A DNA stretch of 64,000 bases from Paractinoplanes rishiriensis (lineage in GTDB: Bacteria > Actinomycetota > Actinomycetes > Mycobacteriales > Micromonosporaceae): positions 62,001-126,000 of the forward strand of contig NZ_BOMV01000060.1 of the NCBI RefSeq assembly GCF_016862375.1, given 5' to 3'. Position 1 is the first letter of the stretch, and the number at the start of each line of letters is the position of its first letter. This document shows, piece by piece, positions 24,117 through 33,413 of this stretch. Below the pieces are notes generated by a model that was not told the origin of the DNA, made no database searches, and was given only the letters and a program-made list of their open reading frames with translations. Both the position numbers and the translations under genes were made by a program.

Positions 24117-26363
24117 TCAGTTGAACATGCCCTCGATCATTTCGCGGAACGCGTCGCCCGCGGTCAGCAGGAAGACAACGCTGACGGTCACCAGCAACCC
24201 CAGCACCACCAGCATCGCGATGGCGACCTTGAGGTTGCTGCGCCGCCGGTCAACGATCTCATCGCGCCAGCCCTGGGCCAGGATATGCCCGGTCAGCGAC
24301 CCGGAGTTTTCCACCGCGTTGGTGGACACCGGCATGGTGGTGTCGATGGTCGCGTAGCCGCCGGTTCCGTACAGCGTGCCGGCCTGCCCACGCTGCTGCG
24401 GTACCGCCATCGTGGCCGCGGGATCCTCCGCGGCGGGGACGGCGGTCGGCGCCGTAGTCGGACCGAACGGCTGAGTAGCAGGAGCCGGTCCGCCGAACCC
24501 GTACGGGTGCGTGGGCGGCGCGCCGGCCGGCCGATTCCCGGCCGCGGGCGGCACGGTGTACGCCGGAAGCCCACCCGCCGCGATGGTCGGCGGCGGCGGG
24601 ACGAGCGGCTGCGGCGGCCCCGGGATCGGGCTTGGTCCCGGCGGGGGTCCCGGCACCGGGCTGGGCGACGGCCCCGGCGGAACGGGGGAAGGACCGGGCC
24701 CCGGCGGTACGGGCGACGGCCCAGGACCGGGCGGTACCGGCGATGGCCCGGGTCCCGGCGGAACCGGTGATGGTCCGGGTGGCGGCGGGCTCGGCACCGG
24801 CCCCGGCGGCCCGGGTGGCGTCGGCCCGGGTGGCGTCGGCCCGGGCGCCGGCTCCGGGGTCGGGCTGGGCGCCGGGAACGGCCCGGGCTGCGGAGTCGGC
24901 AGCGGCGGCGACGGTTCGAACGGCTTCGGCTCACCGGGCCGAGGCTCCGGCTTCGGCTCACCGGGTCTGGCCGGCGGGACCGGGACCGGACGCGGCGGCT
25001 CCGGCTCGGACGGTTCCGGCTCGGTGGGCTCGGGCTGCGCAGGCTCCGGGTCACCGGGTGGTGGGTCGCTGGGCCGTGAGTCGCTGGGCTTGGGCTCGGC
25101 TGGTTTCGGCTGGGTGGGCGCGGGGTCGGCGGGCTTGGCGTCGGCGGGCTTGGCGTCGGCGGGCTTGGCGTCGGCAGGCTTGGGGTCGGCAGGCTTGGGG
25201 TCGGCAGGCTTGGGGTCGGCGGGCTCGAGTGGGGCTGGCTCGGGGTCGGTGGCGCCCTTGGCATCGGCCGGGGTGACCGAGGCCGGGGTGACCGAGGCCG
25301 GGGTGACCGAAGCCGAGCCGATCGAGGCCGAGCCGATCGAGGTCGACGAGACCGCCGGCTTGGCGACCGCCTCGGGGTGCTCCGACTTCCGCCCGTCGTA
25401 GAGCTTCGCGGGCCCACTGGGCCAGGTGGCCGCCCGAACCGCAGCCGGATCCGGCACGACCGCGCCCGGCACGGTAGCCCGCGCAGCCCCTGCGCCGGGC
25501 GTGGCGGGCAGCTGGCGAGACGAGCCGTCGACCCGCTCCGGCACCGGAACCGAGCCACTCACCGACCCGGGCCCACCGGAAACAGGCGCAGACGCGCTGA
25601 CCGGCCCCGAGGCAGCCGGCATGCCGGACACGGACGCCGATGCGCTGACCGTCCCGGGCCGGGCCGTGCCGTAGGTGGCCGGCTTGCCCGACACGGGAGC
25701 CGAAGCCCCAGCCGATCCCGAGCCGGCCGGCGTTCCCGACACCGGCGCCGACCCGCTGATCGATCCGGGCGTGCTGGAGCCCGATTCGGCCGGTTTGCCG
25801 GGAACCGCGGCGGGGGTGCTGACCGAGGCCGAGCCCTGGGGCCGGGCCTTACCAGTGGGCCGAGCCCCGTTGGAATGATCTTTGCCGGTGTCCGAGGCGG
25901 ACGAATCGACCGGCGTCGCCTCCTTGGAGCCGCCGCCCGAGGCTGAGCCTGAGCCGCCGACCGAGGCTGAGCCGCCGACCGAGGCTGAGCCGCCGACCGA
26001 GGCTGAGCCTGAGCCGCCGCCCGAGGCTGAGCCGGAGCCGTTGACCGAGGCTGAGCCCACGCCGTTGACCGAGGCCGACCCCTTCGGACGCCCCTTCACG
26101 GTCGACGGCAAGTCGGATTTAAGCGACTTGTCGCGGCGAGCGAGGTCGGCCGGGGAAGCGGTGGCAGCGGCCTTGGCGGCGCCGTTGGGTGTGGAGGTGC
26201 TGGCTTCGCTCTTTGCTGCTTCCGGGTCGGCCTCATCGCGGTCGGCGGGGGTGGCCCAGAGGGCACCCGGGGCCGGTGGCGGCGGAGGAGCGTACGCCTC
26301 CTGGTCGTCACCGGTCGTCGGCTTGCCGCCGGTGCCGCCCGGTGTCGCCTGCCGCTCGTCCAT
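24117..26363 (-). CDS. large proline-rich, repeat-containing tail-anchored protein
   Basis: 748 residues, no signal peptide. The order is: acidic start; GSASV pentapeptide repeats (about 95-150); PADPK/PADAK repeats in the middle; long PPGPGPSPVP repeats; then a single C-terminal membrane helix (VAIAMLVVLGLLVTVSVVFLLTAG) with a short outer tail. It looks like a disordered cytoplasmic scaffold on a membrane anchor. No catalytic domain is recognised. ATG 26363 has GGGAGGG. It lies downstream of, and in the same direction as, the NlpC/P60 gene (160 bp gap), so a cell-envelope link is plausible but unproven. Confidence 0.82.
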   Translation of the reverse strand: MDERQATPGGTGGKPTTGDDQEAYAPPPPPAPGALWATPADRDEADPEAAKSEASTSTPNGAAKAAATASPADLARRDKSLKSDLPSTVKGRPKGSASVNGVGSASVNGSGSASGGGSGSASVGGSASVGGSASVGGSGSASGGGSKEATPVDSSASDTGKDHSNGARPTGKARPQGSASVSTPAAVPGKPAESGSSTPGSISGSAPVSGTPAGSGSAGASAPVSGKPATYGTARPGTVSASASVSGMPAASGPVSASAPVSGGPGSVSGSVPVPERVDGSSRQLPATPGAGAARATVPGAVVPDPAAVRAATWPSGPAKLYDGRKSEHPEAVAKPAVSSTSIGSASIGSASVTPASVTPASVTPADAKGATDPEPAPLEPADPKPADPKPADPKPADAKPADAKPADAKPADPAPTQPKPAEPKPSDSRPSDPPPGDPEPAQPEPTEPEPSEPEPPRPVPVPPARPGEPKPEPRPGEPKPFEPSPPLPTPQPGPFPAPSPTPEPAPGPTPPGPTPPGPPGPVPSPPPPGPSPVPPGPGPSPVPPGPGPSPVPPGPGPSPVPPGPSPSPVPGPPPGPSPIPGPPQPLVPPPPTIAAGGLPAYTVPPAAGNRPAGAPPTHPYGFGGPAPATQPFGPTTAPTAVPAAEDPAATMAVPQQRGQAGTLYGTGGYATIDTTMPVSTNAVENSGSLTGHILAQGWRDEIVDRRRSNLKVAIAMLVVLGLLVTVSVVFLLTAGDAFREMIEGMFN

Positions 26364-26523
26364 GAACCCTCCCGACCGCCGCGTGCCGAACGTTTCGGAC
26401 GTCGGGCGTCTGCTTTACCGTGCCATATCCGTGCTCGTCAGCGCACCCGGCATCAACCCGGCCACCCACGTGACCGGTCCGTAACCACCGGAAAGGCGAT
26501 CTTTTGCCGCCCGGTAGGAGGCG

Positions 26524-28158
26524 TCAGTTGGCGGACGAGGACGAGGACGAGGCAGACCCGGTCTGCGATGCTCCGGCCGAACTCGAGCTGGCCGTGCCGG
26601 AGCCGTTGCCGCTCGGCGTCGCGGTGGTCGGTTCGGAGCTGTTCGGCGGCGCGCTGGTGGGCACCGCCGTGGTCGGCTCGGGGGCCGTGGTGGTCGGTTC
26701 CGGATCCGGCGGCGTGGTGGTCGGCGGAGGCGGCGAGGACGACGGAGGCGTGCTCGGCGGTGTGGTGGGCGGTGTGGTCGGTGGCGTGCTCGGCGTCGAC
26801 GGTGTCGTCGGCGGGGTGGTCGGCTTGCTGGTGGGCGGCGTCGTCCCGGGGTTGGACGGCGGCGTCGTGGTGGCAGGCGGCGGCGTCGTGGACGGGCCGG
26901 GCGTCGGCTCCGGGTCGGGGGCGCCCAGGTCGGGACCCTCGGTGATGCCCTCGACCGAGCCGAACACGCGGGTGGCCTGGAAGAGCCTGGTCCAGCGGAC
27001 CGGGACGAGCCGGACGTTGAGGCCGCTGCGCGGTGCCTCGACCATCATGCCGTTGCCGGCGTACATGGCTACGTGGTGGATGCCGCGCCAGCTGTTGGAG
27101 TAGCTGAAGAACAGCAGGTCACCGGGGAGCAGCGAGTATCGGTCGACGACCTTGTTGATGGTCTGGAGGTATTGGTCGCGGGAGACCCGCTGGAGCGGGA
27201 ACCCGACCCGGCGGTACGCCATGTACATGAGACCGGAGCAGTCGTACTGGTCGGGGCCCTCCTCGGACCACACGTACGGGTCGCCGCGCTGCGCCACGGC
27301 GTACTGCAGGGCCTGGAGCGCGCGCGGGTCGGCGCCGCGACCGGCCTCGGCGCCGGCCAGGTATTGCGCGCCGAGCCGGCTGTCGGCGGCGGTCTCGGAG
27401 GTCTCGGCCGCGGTCAGCTCGTCGGCGTGCCGGAGCTCGAGCGCCTGCTGAGCCGCCTGTTTCTTGCTGAGCTGCAGGTTGGCCTTGTTGTATTTGTCGA
27501 CCAGCTCGTCGTAGCGCTGGCGGGCCAGGGTCTCCTCGCCGAGGGCGACCTGGACGGCGGACTGCGCGGCCACCAGCGTGCGGGCCACGGCCTCCTGCGA
27601 GTTGCCGCTGCCGCGCTGGAGGCGGGCCAGGTCTTCGAGGCCGGAGAGGCCGGTCTGGTATGAGCCGGGCGGCAGCGAGGCGGCCTCGCGCATCGACTGG
27701 GCCGCGGCGTCGGCGGCCCTGGTCTGCGCCTCCTGGAGGACCGCGTTGGCCTGGCTGTGCTTGAGCTGGGCGGCGGCGTGCTGGTCGCGTGCCAGGTCAC
27801 GGTCCTGGCCGAGCACGATGAGCTGGTCGCCGAGGGTGGCGATCTCGGCCCGGCCCTTTTCAATCTTTTGCAGTACGGGGCTGAGCGCCACCCCGGTGAG
27901 GCCGGGTGTCGGGCTCGGGGTGCTGCCGGGCGACTGGCCCGGCAGGGTCAGCGTGCCGAGCGGGATCGGCCGGGAGCCGACGTCGGGCACCGCGGGAATG
28001 GCCGGCACCTGCGGCACGCTCGGCGCGGCGAAGGCTGGAACCGGGTTGAACAGAGCCGCGATGGCCGCGGTGGCGGCAGCAGAGTACGCCGCAGGTCGCC
28101 ACCAGGGCGGCGCTGCGTGTGCTCCTCCAGTTCCGGCTCGGTGCCTTCCCGTCGACAT
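26524..28158 (-). CDS. secreted NlpC/P60 peptidoglycan hydrolase
   Basis: 544 residues. Signal peptide (AATAAIAALFNPVPAFA), a coiled-coil region (about 95-260, RipA/CwlO-like), an NlpC/P60 domain with catalytic Cys in YDCSGLMYMAYRR and His in IHHVAMYAGNGMMVEAP, then a 150-residue Thr/Pro/Ser-rich tail. Predicted D,L-endopeptidase cleaving peptide stems during growth or separation; the coiled coil usually serves for control. ATG 28158 follows GGGGAGC. Divergent from mqnE across 222 bp. Confidence 0.93.
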   Translation of the reverse strand: MSTGRHRAGTGGAHAAPPWWRPAAYSAAATAAIAALFNPVPAFAAPSVPQVPAIPAVPDVGSRPIPLGTLTLPGQSPGSTPSPTPGLTGVALSPVLQKIEKGRAEIATLGDQLIVLGQDRDLARDQHAAAQLKHSQANAVLQEAQTRAADAAAQSMREAASLPPGSYQTGLSGLEDLARLQRGSGNSQEAVARTLVAAQSAVQVALGEETLARQRYDELVDKYNKANLQLSKKQAAQQALELRHADELTAAETSETAADSRLGAQYLAGAEAGRGADPRALQALQYAVAQRGDPYVWSEEGPDQYDCSGLMYMAYRRVGFPLQRVSRDQYLQTINKVVDRYSLLPGDLLFFSYSNSWRGIHHVAMYAGNGMMVEAPRSGLNVRLVPVRWTRLFQATRVFGSVEGITEGPDLGAPDPEPTPGPSTTPPPATTTPPSNPGTTPPTSKPTTPPTTPSTPSTPPTTPPTTPPSTPPSSSPPPPTTTPPDPEPTTTAPEPTTAVPTSAPPNSSEPTTATPSGNGSGTASSSSAGASQTGSASSSSSSAN

Positions 28159-28380
28159 GTGCTCCCCGTCCGCGCTCGGTGATCACCCGGTCGCTTGTCG
28201 TCCCCCTAACTGAATACCTCACCCTTGACACGCATGTCGATCGATCGGAGATGAAAGATGTCTGGGAATTCTGAAGATTTTTCTGCTACCCGATCGTGAC
28301 CTGCACCGCCTTGGACCCGGCGGTCGTGTTCTTGTCAGGGGTGGGACGTACGCTCGACGGCGAGGATGGAAGGGGTCTCC

Positions 28381-29550
28381 ATGGATGCCGGACTGAAGCG
28401 TGAGCTCGAGGCCAAGGTCTATGCGGGTGAGCGGCTGACCCGCGAGGACGGCGTCGCACTGTACGACTCCGACGACCTGGCCTGGCTCGGCAAGCTGGCC
28501 CATCACCAGCGCACCGAGATGAACGGTGACCGCGTGATGTTCAACGTCAACCGGCACCTCAACCTCACGAACGTGTGCTCGGCCAGCTGCGCGTACTGCT
28601 CCTTCCAGCGCAAGCCCGGCGAGAAAGACGCGTACACGATGCGCATCGACGAGGCCGTCCGCAAGGCCAAGGAGATGGAGGACGAGCAGCTCACCGAGTT
28701 GCACATCGTGAACGGTCTGCACCCGACCCTGCCCTGGCGCTACTACCCCAAGGTGCTGCGCGAGCTCAAGGCGGCACTGCCCAATGTCAAGCTCAAGTGC
28801 TTCACGGCCACCGAGGTGCAGTGGTTCGAAAAGATCAGCGGCCTGCCGGCGTCCGAGATCCTCGACGAGCTGATGGACGCCGGGCTCGAGTCGCTGACCG
28901 GGGGCGGCGCCGAGATCTTCGACTGGGAGGTCCGGCAGCACATCGTCGACCACGCCTGCCACTGGGAGGACTGGTCGCGCATCCACCGGCTGGCCCACGA
29001 AAAGGGCATGAAGACCCCGGCCACCATGCTGTACGGCCACATCGAGGAGCGCCGGCACCGGGTCGACCACGTCATGCGGCTGCGCGAGCTACAGGACGAG
29101 ACCGGCGGCTTCGCGGTCTTCATCCCGCTGCGCTACCAGCACGACTTCGTCGACTCCAAAGACGGCAAGGTCCGCAACCGGATCCAGGAGCGCACCACGA
29201 TGGCGGCGCCGGCCGAGTCGCTCAAGACGTTCGCGGTGTCCCGCCTCATGTTCGACAACGTGCCGCACGTCAAGTGCTTCTGGGTCATGCACGGCCTGTC
29301 GGTGGCCCAGCTCTCGCTCAACTTCGGGGTCGACGACCTGGACGGCTCGGTCGTCGAATACAAGATCACTCATGACGCCGACTCGTACGGCACGCCCACC
29401 ACCATGCACCGCGACGACCTGCTCAACCTGATCTGGGACGCGGGTTTCCAGCCGGTCGAGCGCAACACGCGCTACGAGGTGGTCCGGGAGTATGACAAGG
29501 CGCCCTCACTCGCCGACCGGCGCAGCGAGCCGCAGCAGGTCTGGGCGTAG
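28381..29550 (+). CDS. mqnE: aminofutalosine synthase, radical SAM
   Basis: Joins 3-enolpyruvyl-benzoate to SAM to give 6-amino-6-deoxyfutalosine, the second futalosine step. 389 residues with the radical-SAM cluster CSASCAYC (Cys66, Cys70, Cys73). Further MqnE signatures are HIVNGLHPTLPWRYYP, SLTGGGAEIF and TTMAAPAESLKTFAVSRLMFDN. ATG 28381 has GGAAGGGG upstream; an in-frame ATG at 28366 does not. Two small membrane-protein genes follow within 30 bp and 10 bp. Confidence 0.95.
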   Translation: MDAGLKRELEAKVYAGERLTREDGVALYDSDDLAWLGKLAHHQRTEMNGDRVMFNVNRHLNLTNVCSASCAYCSFQRKPGEKDAYTMRIDEAVRKAKEMEDEQLTELHIVNGLHPTLPWRYYPKVLRELKAALPNVKLKCFTATEVQWFEKISGLPASEILDELMDAGLESLTGGGAEIFDWEVRQHIVDHACHWEDWSRIHRLAHEKGMKTPATMLYGHIEERRHRVDHVMRLRELQDETGGFAVFIPLRYQHDFVDSKDGKVRNRIQERTTMAAPAESLKTFAVSRLMFDNVPHVKCFWVMHGLSVAQLSLNFGVDDLDGSVVEYKITHDADSYGTPTTMHRDDLLNLIWDAGFQPVERNTRYEVVREYDKAPSLADRRSEPQQVWA

Positions 29551-29576
29551 GGGCACGGCGTACCCTCTCAGGTGTC

Positions 29577-30005
29577 ATGACCGAGACGAAGAGTGAGCGG
29601 CGCCCTCGCCGCGACCCCAGTGGACGCCTGGCCACCATCGGCGATCTGCTCGGCACCGCGCTGGCCGGCCTGGTGATCGGCGTCGTCCTGCTGCTGATCT
29701 TCGAGTCCATCCTGGCGCTGACCCGGGTCGCGTCGTTCGGCAACACCAGCGGCTGGATCATCATGATTCTGCCGTTGTGGCTGTTCACCGAGGAGTTCCG
29801 GGCGGTGGGCTGGGGCGCGCACCGGATTGTGGTGGCCGCCCTGGCCGCCGGCTTCGGGGTGGCCGTGGGGATGACCGTCGCCGGTCTGGTTGCGCCGATC
29901 TTCCCCGCGCTGGTGAGCGGTTTCGTCGGCGCCGGCGCCTGCACGCTGGTGTATTGCCTGATCTGGTTCTACGGCCTCCGGTGGCTGAGCCAACGCGCGG
30001 GTTAG
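29577..30005 (+). CDS. small integral membrane protein of unknown function
   Basis: 142 residues, four predicted membrane helices (LLGTALAGLVIGVVLLLIFES, WIIMILPLWLF, VVAALAAGFGVAVGMTVAGLVAP, GFVGAGACTLVYCLIWFY). N-terminal 20 residues are charged and cytoplasmic. I do not recognise the family. Same direction as mqnE (26 bp gap) and the DUF4229 gene (10 bp gap), so probably one transcript. Confidence 0.75.
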   Translation: MTETKSERRPRRDPSGRLATIGDLLGTALAGLVIGVVLLLIFESILALTRVASFGNTSGWIIMILPLWLFTEEFRAVGWGAHRIVVAALAAGFGVAVGMTVAGLVAPIFPALVSGFVGAGACTLVYCLIWFYGLRWLSQRAG

Positions 30006-30015
30006 GAAGAGATAG

Positions 30016-30357
30016 ATGAGTCCGTACCTCAAGTACACGCTGGGCCGGCTGGCCCTGTTCGTGATCGTGTTTGTGCTGCTCCAGCCGCTCCCGCTGAACA
30101 TACTGGTGAGCGCGATGGTGGCTCTGCTGATCTCGGCCGTGCTGTCCTACTTCCTGCTGGCCCGCTGGCGCAACGAGATGAGCGACCGCCTGGCCGCCTC
30201 GGCGAGCCGCCGCAGCGCCGAAAAGGAGCGCCTGCGTGCCGCCCTGGCCGGCGACGAGGACGCGGTGGCCGCGGGCGACCGCGCCGCCCAGCCCGCGCCG
30301 GAGGCGACAACGGAGGCGGCCCAGGTCGACGACAAGAAGGTCGACGAAAAGAAGTAG
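30016..30357 (+). CDS. DUF4229 family membrane protein
   Basis: 113 residues with two adjacent membrane helices (LGRLALFVIVFVLLQ, LNILVSAMVALLISAVLSYFLL), then the family motif RWRNEMSDRLA and a charged, Lys/Asp-rich cytoplasmic tail. Matches DUF4229, a family of unknown role. ATG 30016 follows GGAAGAG. End of the mqnE transcript. Confidence 0.85.
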   Translation: MSPYLKYTLGRLALFVIVFVLLQPLPLNILVSAMVALLISAVLSYFLLARWRNEMSDRLAASASRRSAEKERLRAALAGDEDAVAAGDRAAQPAPEATTEAAQVDDKKVDEKK

Positions 30358-30385
30358 GCGAATCCCGCGCCGATCCGGTCGGCGG

Positions 30386-30505
30386 CGTGGGATAGCGTGC
30401 GAGAGACCGCGTCCCAGCGAAGCCGGTGCGAATCCGGCGCTGTCCCGCAACTGTGATGCCTCCCGACGAGAAATGGGAGGACCAGCCAGGTCGCCTGGGC
30501 GCCGG
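30386..30505 (+). ncRNA. cobalamin (B12) riboswitch
   Basis: The conserved core AGCCGGTGCGAATCCGGCG (from 30421) is followed by CTGTCCCGCAACTGTGAT, the B12-box consensus. A closing GCCAGGTCGCCTGG lies at 30484-30498 and an upstream GGGA/TCCC helix at 30390-30414. It precedes the btuF-like gene, so it should shut off importer synthesis when adenosylcobalamin is plentiful. Boundaries are approximate. Confidence 0.95.
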
Positions 30506-30553
30506 TCGCGACGTAGCGCTCTCGGGGAGGGGCGCCTCGCGGACGGGCCCGGA

Positions 30554-30599
30554 GGTCCTGTCGGCGAAGCACCACCGCAGCCGAGCCGACCGGAGGACC
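30554..30599 (+). promoter_or_regulatory. Shine-Dalgarno sequestering helix downstream of the B12 riboswitch
   Basis: GGTCCT at 30554-30559 is complementary to AGGACC at 30594-30599, and GTCGG at 30560-30564 to CCGAC at 30586-30590. The second strand contains the GGAGGA ribosome site (30592-30597) of the btuF-like ATG at 30602. This is a likely translational expression platform. No T-rich terminator is visible between aptamer and start. Confidence 0.65.
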
Positions 30600-30601
30600 C
30601 C

Positions 30602-31519
30602 ATGAAACGCGTGCTCACCGCGGCGGTCGCCGCCGCCCTGTTGTTTGTTGCCACCGCGTGTGGCAGTGCCGACGAACCCGAGACGACCGCCTCGGCCGGC
30701 GCCGCCTACCCGGTCACGGTCGGCAAGGTGACCCTGACCGAGCGGCCGCAGCGGATCGTCTCGCTGTCGCCCACCACCACCGAGATGCTGTATGCGATCG
30801 GGGCCGGGCCGCAGGTCGCCGCGGTCGACGACCAGTCCAACTTCCCGGCCGACGCGCCCAAGACCGACCTGTCCGGGTTCAAGCCGAACGCCGAGGCCAT
30901 CGCCGCCAAGAACCCCGACCTCGTGGTGCTCTCCACCGACAGCGACAAGATCGTGTCGCAGCTGGAGCAGCTGAAGATCCCGGTCTTCATTGTTCCGGCC
31001 GCGACCACCATGGACGACACCTACCGCGAGATCACCGAACTGGGCACGCTCACCGACCACCGGGCCGAGGCCGAGGCGCTGACCAAGCAGATGGCCGCCG
31101 ACATCGACAAAATCGTCAAGTCGGTGCCGGCCCGTGGCAAGCCGCTCAGCTACTACTACGAACTCGGTCCGGAGCTGTACACGCTCACCTCGAAGACGTT
31201 CGTCGGCTCGATCTTCGCGATGTTCGGGATGACCAACGTGGCCGACCCGGCGGACGCCGACGGCAGCAAGTTCGGCTACCCGCAGCTGTCGCCGGAGGCG
31301 CTGGTCAAGGCCAACCCGGACACCGTCTTCCTGGCCGACACCAAGTGCTGCAACCAGTCGCCGCAGACCGTCTCGGCCCGCCAGGGGTGGGGCGCGGTGA
31401 CCGCGGTCAAGGCCGGGCAGATCTACCCGCTCGACGACGACATCGCTTCGCGGTGGGGCCCCCGTACGGTCGATCTTGTGCAGTCGGTGGCAGACGCGGT
31501 GGCCAAGGTCCCGGCGTGA
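30602..31519 (+). CDS. btuF: cobalamin/iron-type ABC transporter substrate-binding lipoprotein
   Basis: 305 residues. Lipobox VATAC with Cys20; periplasmic-binding (BtuF/FepB) fold with RIVSLSPTTTEMLYAIGAG and NPDLVVLSTD. The riboswitch makes corrinoid the likely ligand. Overlaps btuC by four bases (GTGA). A CC pair in DTKCCNQSP near residue 245 is an oddity that could form a disulfide. Confidence 0.93.
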   Translation: MKRVLTAAVAAALLFVATACGSADEPETTASAGAAYPVTVGKVTLTERPQRIVSLSPTTTEMLYAIGAGPQVAAVDDQSNFPADAPKTDLSGFKPNAEAIAAKNPDLVVLSTDSDKIVSQLEQLKIPVFIVPAATTMDDTYREITELGTLTDHRAEAEALTKQMAADIDKIVKSVPARGKPLSYYYELGPELYTLTSKTFVGSIFAMFGMTNVADPADADGSKFGYPQLSPEALVKANPDTVFLADTKCCNQSPQTVSARQGWGAVTAVKAGQIYPLDDDIASRWGPRTVDLVQSVADAVAKVPA

Positions 31520-32616
31520 CCACCGGCCTCCGCACGGGCCGGCCGGAGGCCGATCGGCCGAAGGCCCGGGCCGGGGTGCGACCCGCCGGGCTGCGACCGG
31601 TCTGGCTCGTCGGAGGCGTGGTCGCGGTGCTGATCGCGATGGTGGCCGGCCTGGCCCTGGGCCCGGTCGGCCTGCCACCCGCGGCGGTCGCGGCCGAACT
31701 GCTCAACCTGATCCCCGGAGTGCACCTGGACAGCGGCCTCACCGAGCGGGAGATCGCGATCGTCACCGAGCTGCGGCTGCCGCGGGTGGTGCTGGGCCTG
31801 CTGGTCGGCGCGATGCTGGCGACGGCCGGCGCGGCGTTCCAGGGCGTGTTCCGCAACCCGCTGGCCGACCCGCACTTGCTCGGCGTCGCGGCCGGCGCCG
31901 GCCTGGGTGTCACCGCGGTGGTGGCCGTACGCTCCGCCGACGCCACCGGCGGACAGCCGCTCGGGGTGCCAGTCGCCGCGTTCGTCGGTGCGCTGATCGC
32001 GGTGGCGTTGACCTGGCTGCTCGGCGCGGCCGGCGGTCGCGACCGGTCGCCGGCCACGCTCATCCTGGCCGGGGTCGCGGTGTCGTCGTTCCTGGCCGCC
32101 GCGCAGACCTACCTCATGCAGCAGCACATGGACACGCTGCGCGAGATCTATTCCTGGCTGCTCGGCCGGCTGTCCACCGCCGGCTGGCACGACGTCCTGC
32201 TGATTTTGCCGTACGCCGCGGTGACCGGTGCGATCATGCTGTTCCAGCGGCGCGAACTCGACGTGCTCACGGTCGGTGACGAGGAGGCGACCGGCCTCGG
32301 CCTGCACCCGCAGCGCAGCCGCTACATCCTGATCATTGCGGCGTCGCTGGCCACCGCCGCGGCCGTCTCGGTGTCCGGCCTGATCGGCTTCGTCGGCCTC
32401 ATCGTGCCGCACACCATGCGCCTGCTGGCCGGTTCCAGCTATCGCTCGATCCTGCCGCTGTCGGTGCTGTTCGGCGGCGCCTTCCTGGCGCTGGCCGACC
32501 TGCTGGCCCGCACCGCCGGTGGCCAGGCGGAGATTCCGATCGGGGTGGTGACGGCCTTTTTCGGCGCGCCGTTCTTCATCGTCGTGCTGCGCACCACCCG
32601 GGCGGCCGCGTCGTGA
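31516..32616 (+). CDS. btuC: FecCD/BtuC-type ABC transporter permease
   Basis: 366 residues, about nine to ten helices. Signatures GAAFQGVFRNPLADPHLLGVAAGAGLG and GFVGLIVPHTMRLLAG mark the BtuC/FecCD family and its ATPase-contact helix. The first 25 residues are Arg-rich and cytoplasmic. GTG 31516 overlaps btuF; the 3' end overlaps btuD by four bases. Confidence 0.95.
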   Translation: MTTGLRTGRPEADRPKARAGVRPAGLRPVWLVGGVVAVLIAMVAGLALGPVGLPPAAVAAELLNLIPGVHLDSGLTEREIAIVTELRLPRVVLGLLVGAMLATAGAAFQGVFRNPLADPHLLGVAAGAGLGVTAVVAVRSADATGGQPLGVPVAAFVGALIAVALTWLLGAAGGRDRSPATLILAGVAVSSFLAAAQTYLMQQHMDTLREIYSWLLGRLSTAGWHDVLLILPYAAVTGAIMLFQRRELDVLTVGDEEATGLGLHPQRSRYILIIAASLATAAAVSVSGLIGFVGLIVPHTMRLLAGSSYRSILPLSVLFGGAFLALADLLARTAGGQAEIPIGVVTAFFGAPFFIVVLRTTRAAAS

Positions 32617-33404
32617 GCCAGGCCATTGCCGTCAAGGCTTTGCGGGTACGCCTGGACGAGACGTTGATCGTGGACGGCGTCGACCTGGACGTGGCGACCG
32701 GCGAGTGGGTGACCGTGATCGGCCCGAACGGTGCCGGCAAGTCCACCGCCCTGCGCGCGATCGGCGGCCTGGTTCCCTTCGACGGCACCGTGGAGTTGAA
32801 CGGTGTCCCGGTCGACCGCCTGCCCCGCCGGGAACGGGCCAAGACGATCGCCGGCGTCGCGCAGAACCCGGTCGTCCCGCCCGCCATGCGCGTCTTCGAC
32901 TACACCCTGCTGGGGCGTACCCCCTATGTCCCCCCACTCGGCCGCGAGTCGGCCGCCGACCTCGAGATGGTCGATGAGGTGCTGGCCGCGCTCGACCTGT
33001 CCCGGTTCGCGAGCCGCCGCCTCGACACCCTCTCCGGCGGCGAGCGCCAACGCGTCTTCCTGGCCCGGGCCCTGGCCCAGGGCGCCCGCATCCTGCTGCT
33101 GGACGAGCCCACCAGCGCCCTGGACATCGGCCACCAGCAGGAGGTGCTCGAACTCGTCGACCACCTGCGCGCCGAACGCGGCCTCACGGTCCTCGCGACC
33201 ATGCACGACCTGTCCACGGCCGGCGAGTACGCGGACCGCATGGTGCTGCTGGCCGCCGGCCGGGTGGTGGCCGCGGGCCCGCCGCGCGAGGTGCTGACCG
33301 AGGCCAACCTGGCAACGCACTACCGGGTCCGGGTCCGGGTGGTGGAGGGCGAACACGGCCCGCTCGTGGTCCCGGTCCGCGGACGCGTTGACCGCTCTGC
33401 TTAG
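32613..33404 (+). CDS. btuD: ABC transporter ATP-binding protein (BtuD/FepC-type)
   Basis: 263 residues. Walker A GPNGAGKST, signature LSGGERQRVFLARALAQ, Walker B ILLLDEPTSALD, switch His in ATMHDLSTAGEYADR. Energises cobalamin uptake with the two upstream products. Only 9 bp separate its stop from the next gene, an effector-like protein. Confidence 0.95.
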   Translation: MSQAIAVKALRVRLDETLIVDGVDLDVATGEWVTVIGPNGAGKSTALRAIGGLVPFDGTVELNGVPVDRLPRRERAKTIAGVAQNPVVPPAMRVFDYTLLGRTPYVPPLGRESAADLEMVDEVLAALDLSRFASRRLDTLSGGERQRVFLARALAQGARILLLDEPTSALDIGHQQEVLELVDHLRAERGLTVLATMHDLSTAGEYADRMVLLAAGRVVAAGPPREVLTEANLATHYRVRVRVVEGEHGPLVVPVRGRVDRSA

Positions 33405-33413
33405 CGTGGAACG

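Noticed and set aside
24511..25401. Gly-rich plus-strand frame resembling a PE-PGRS-like protein
   Set aside because: It is the complement of the Pro-rich gene; no start signal and no N-terminal PE domain.
28159..28380. Possible c-di-AMP (ydaO) riboswitch before the NlpC/P60 gene
   Set aside because: Such riboswitches often precede cell-wall hydrolases in actinobacteria, but the conserved ydaO core sequences are not present on the minus strand.
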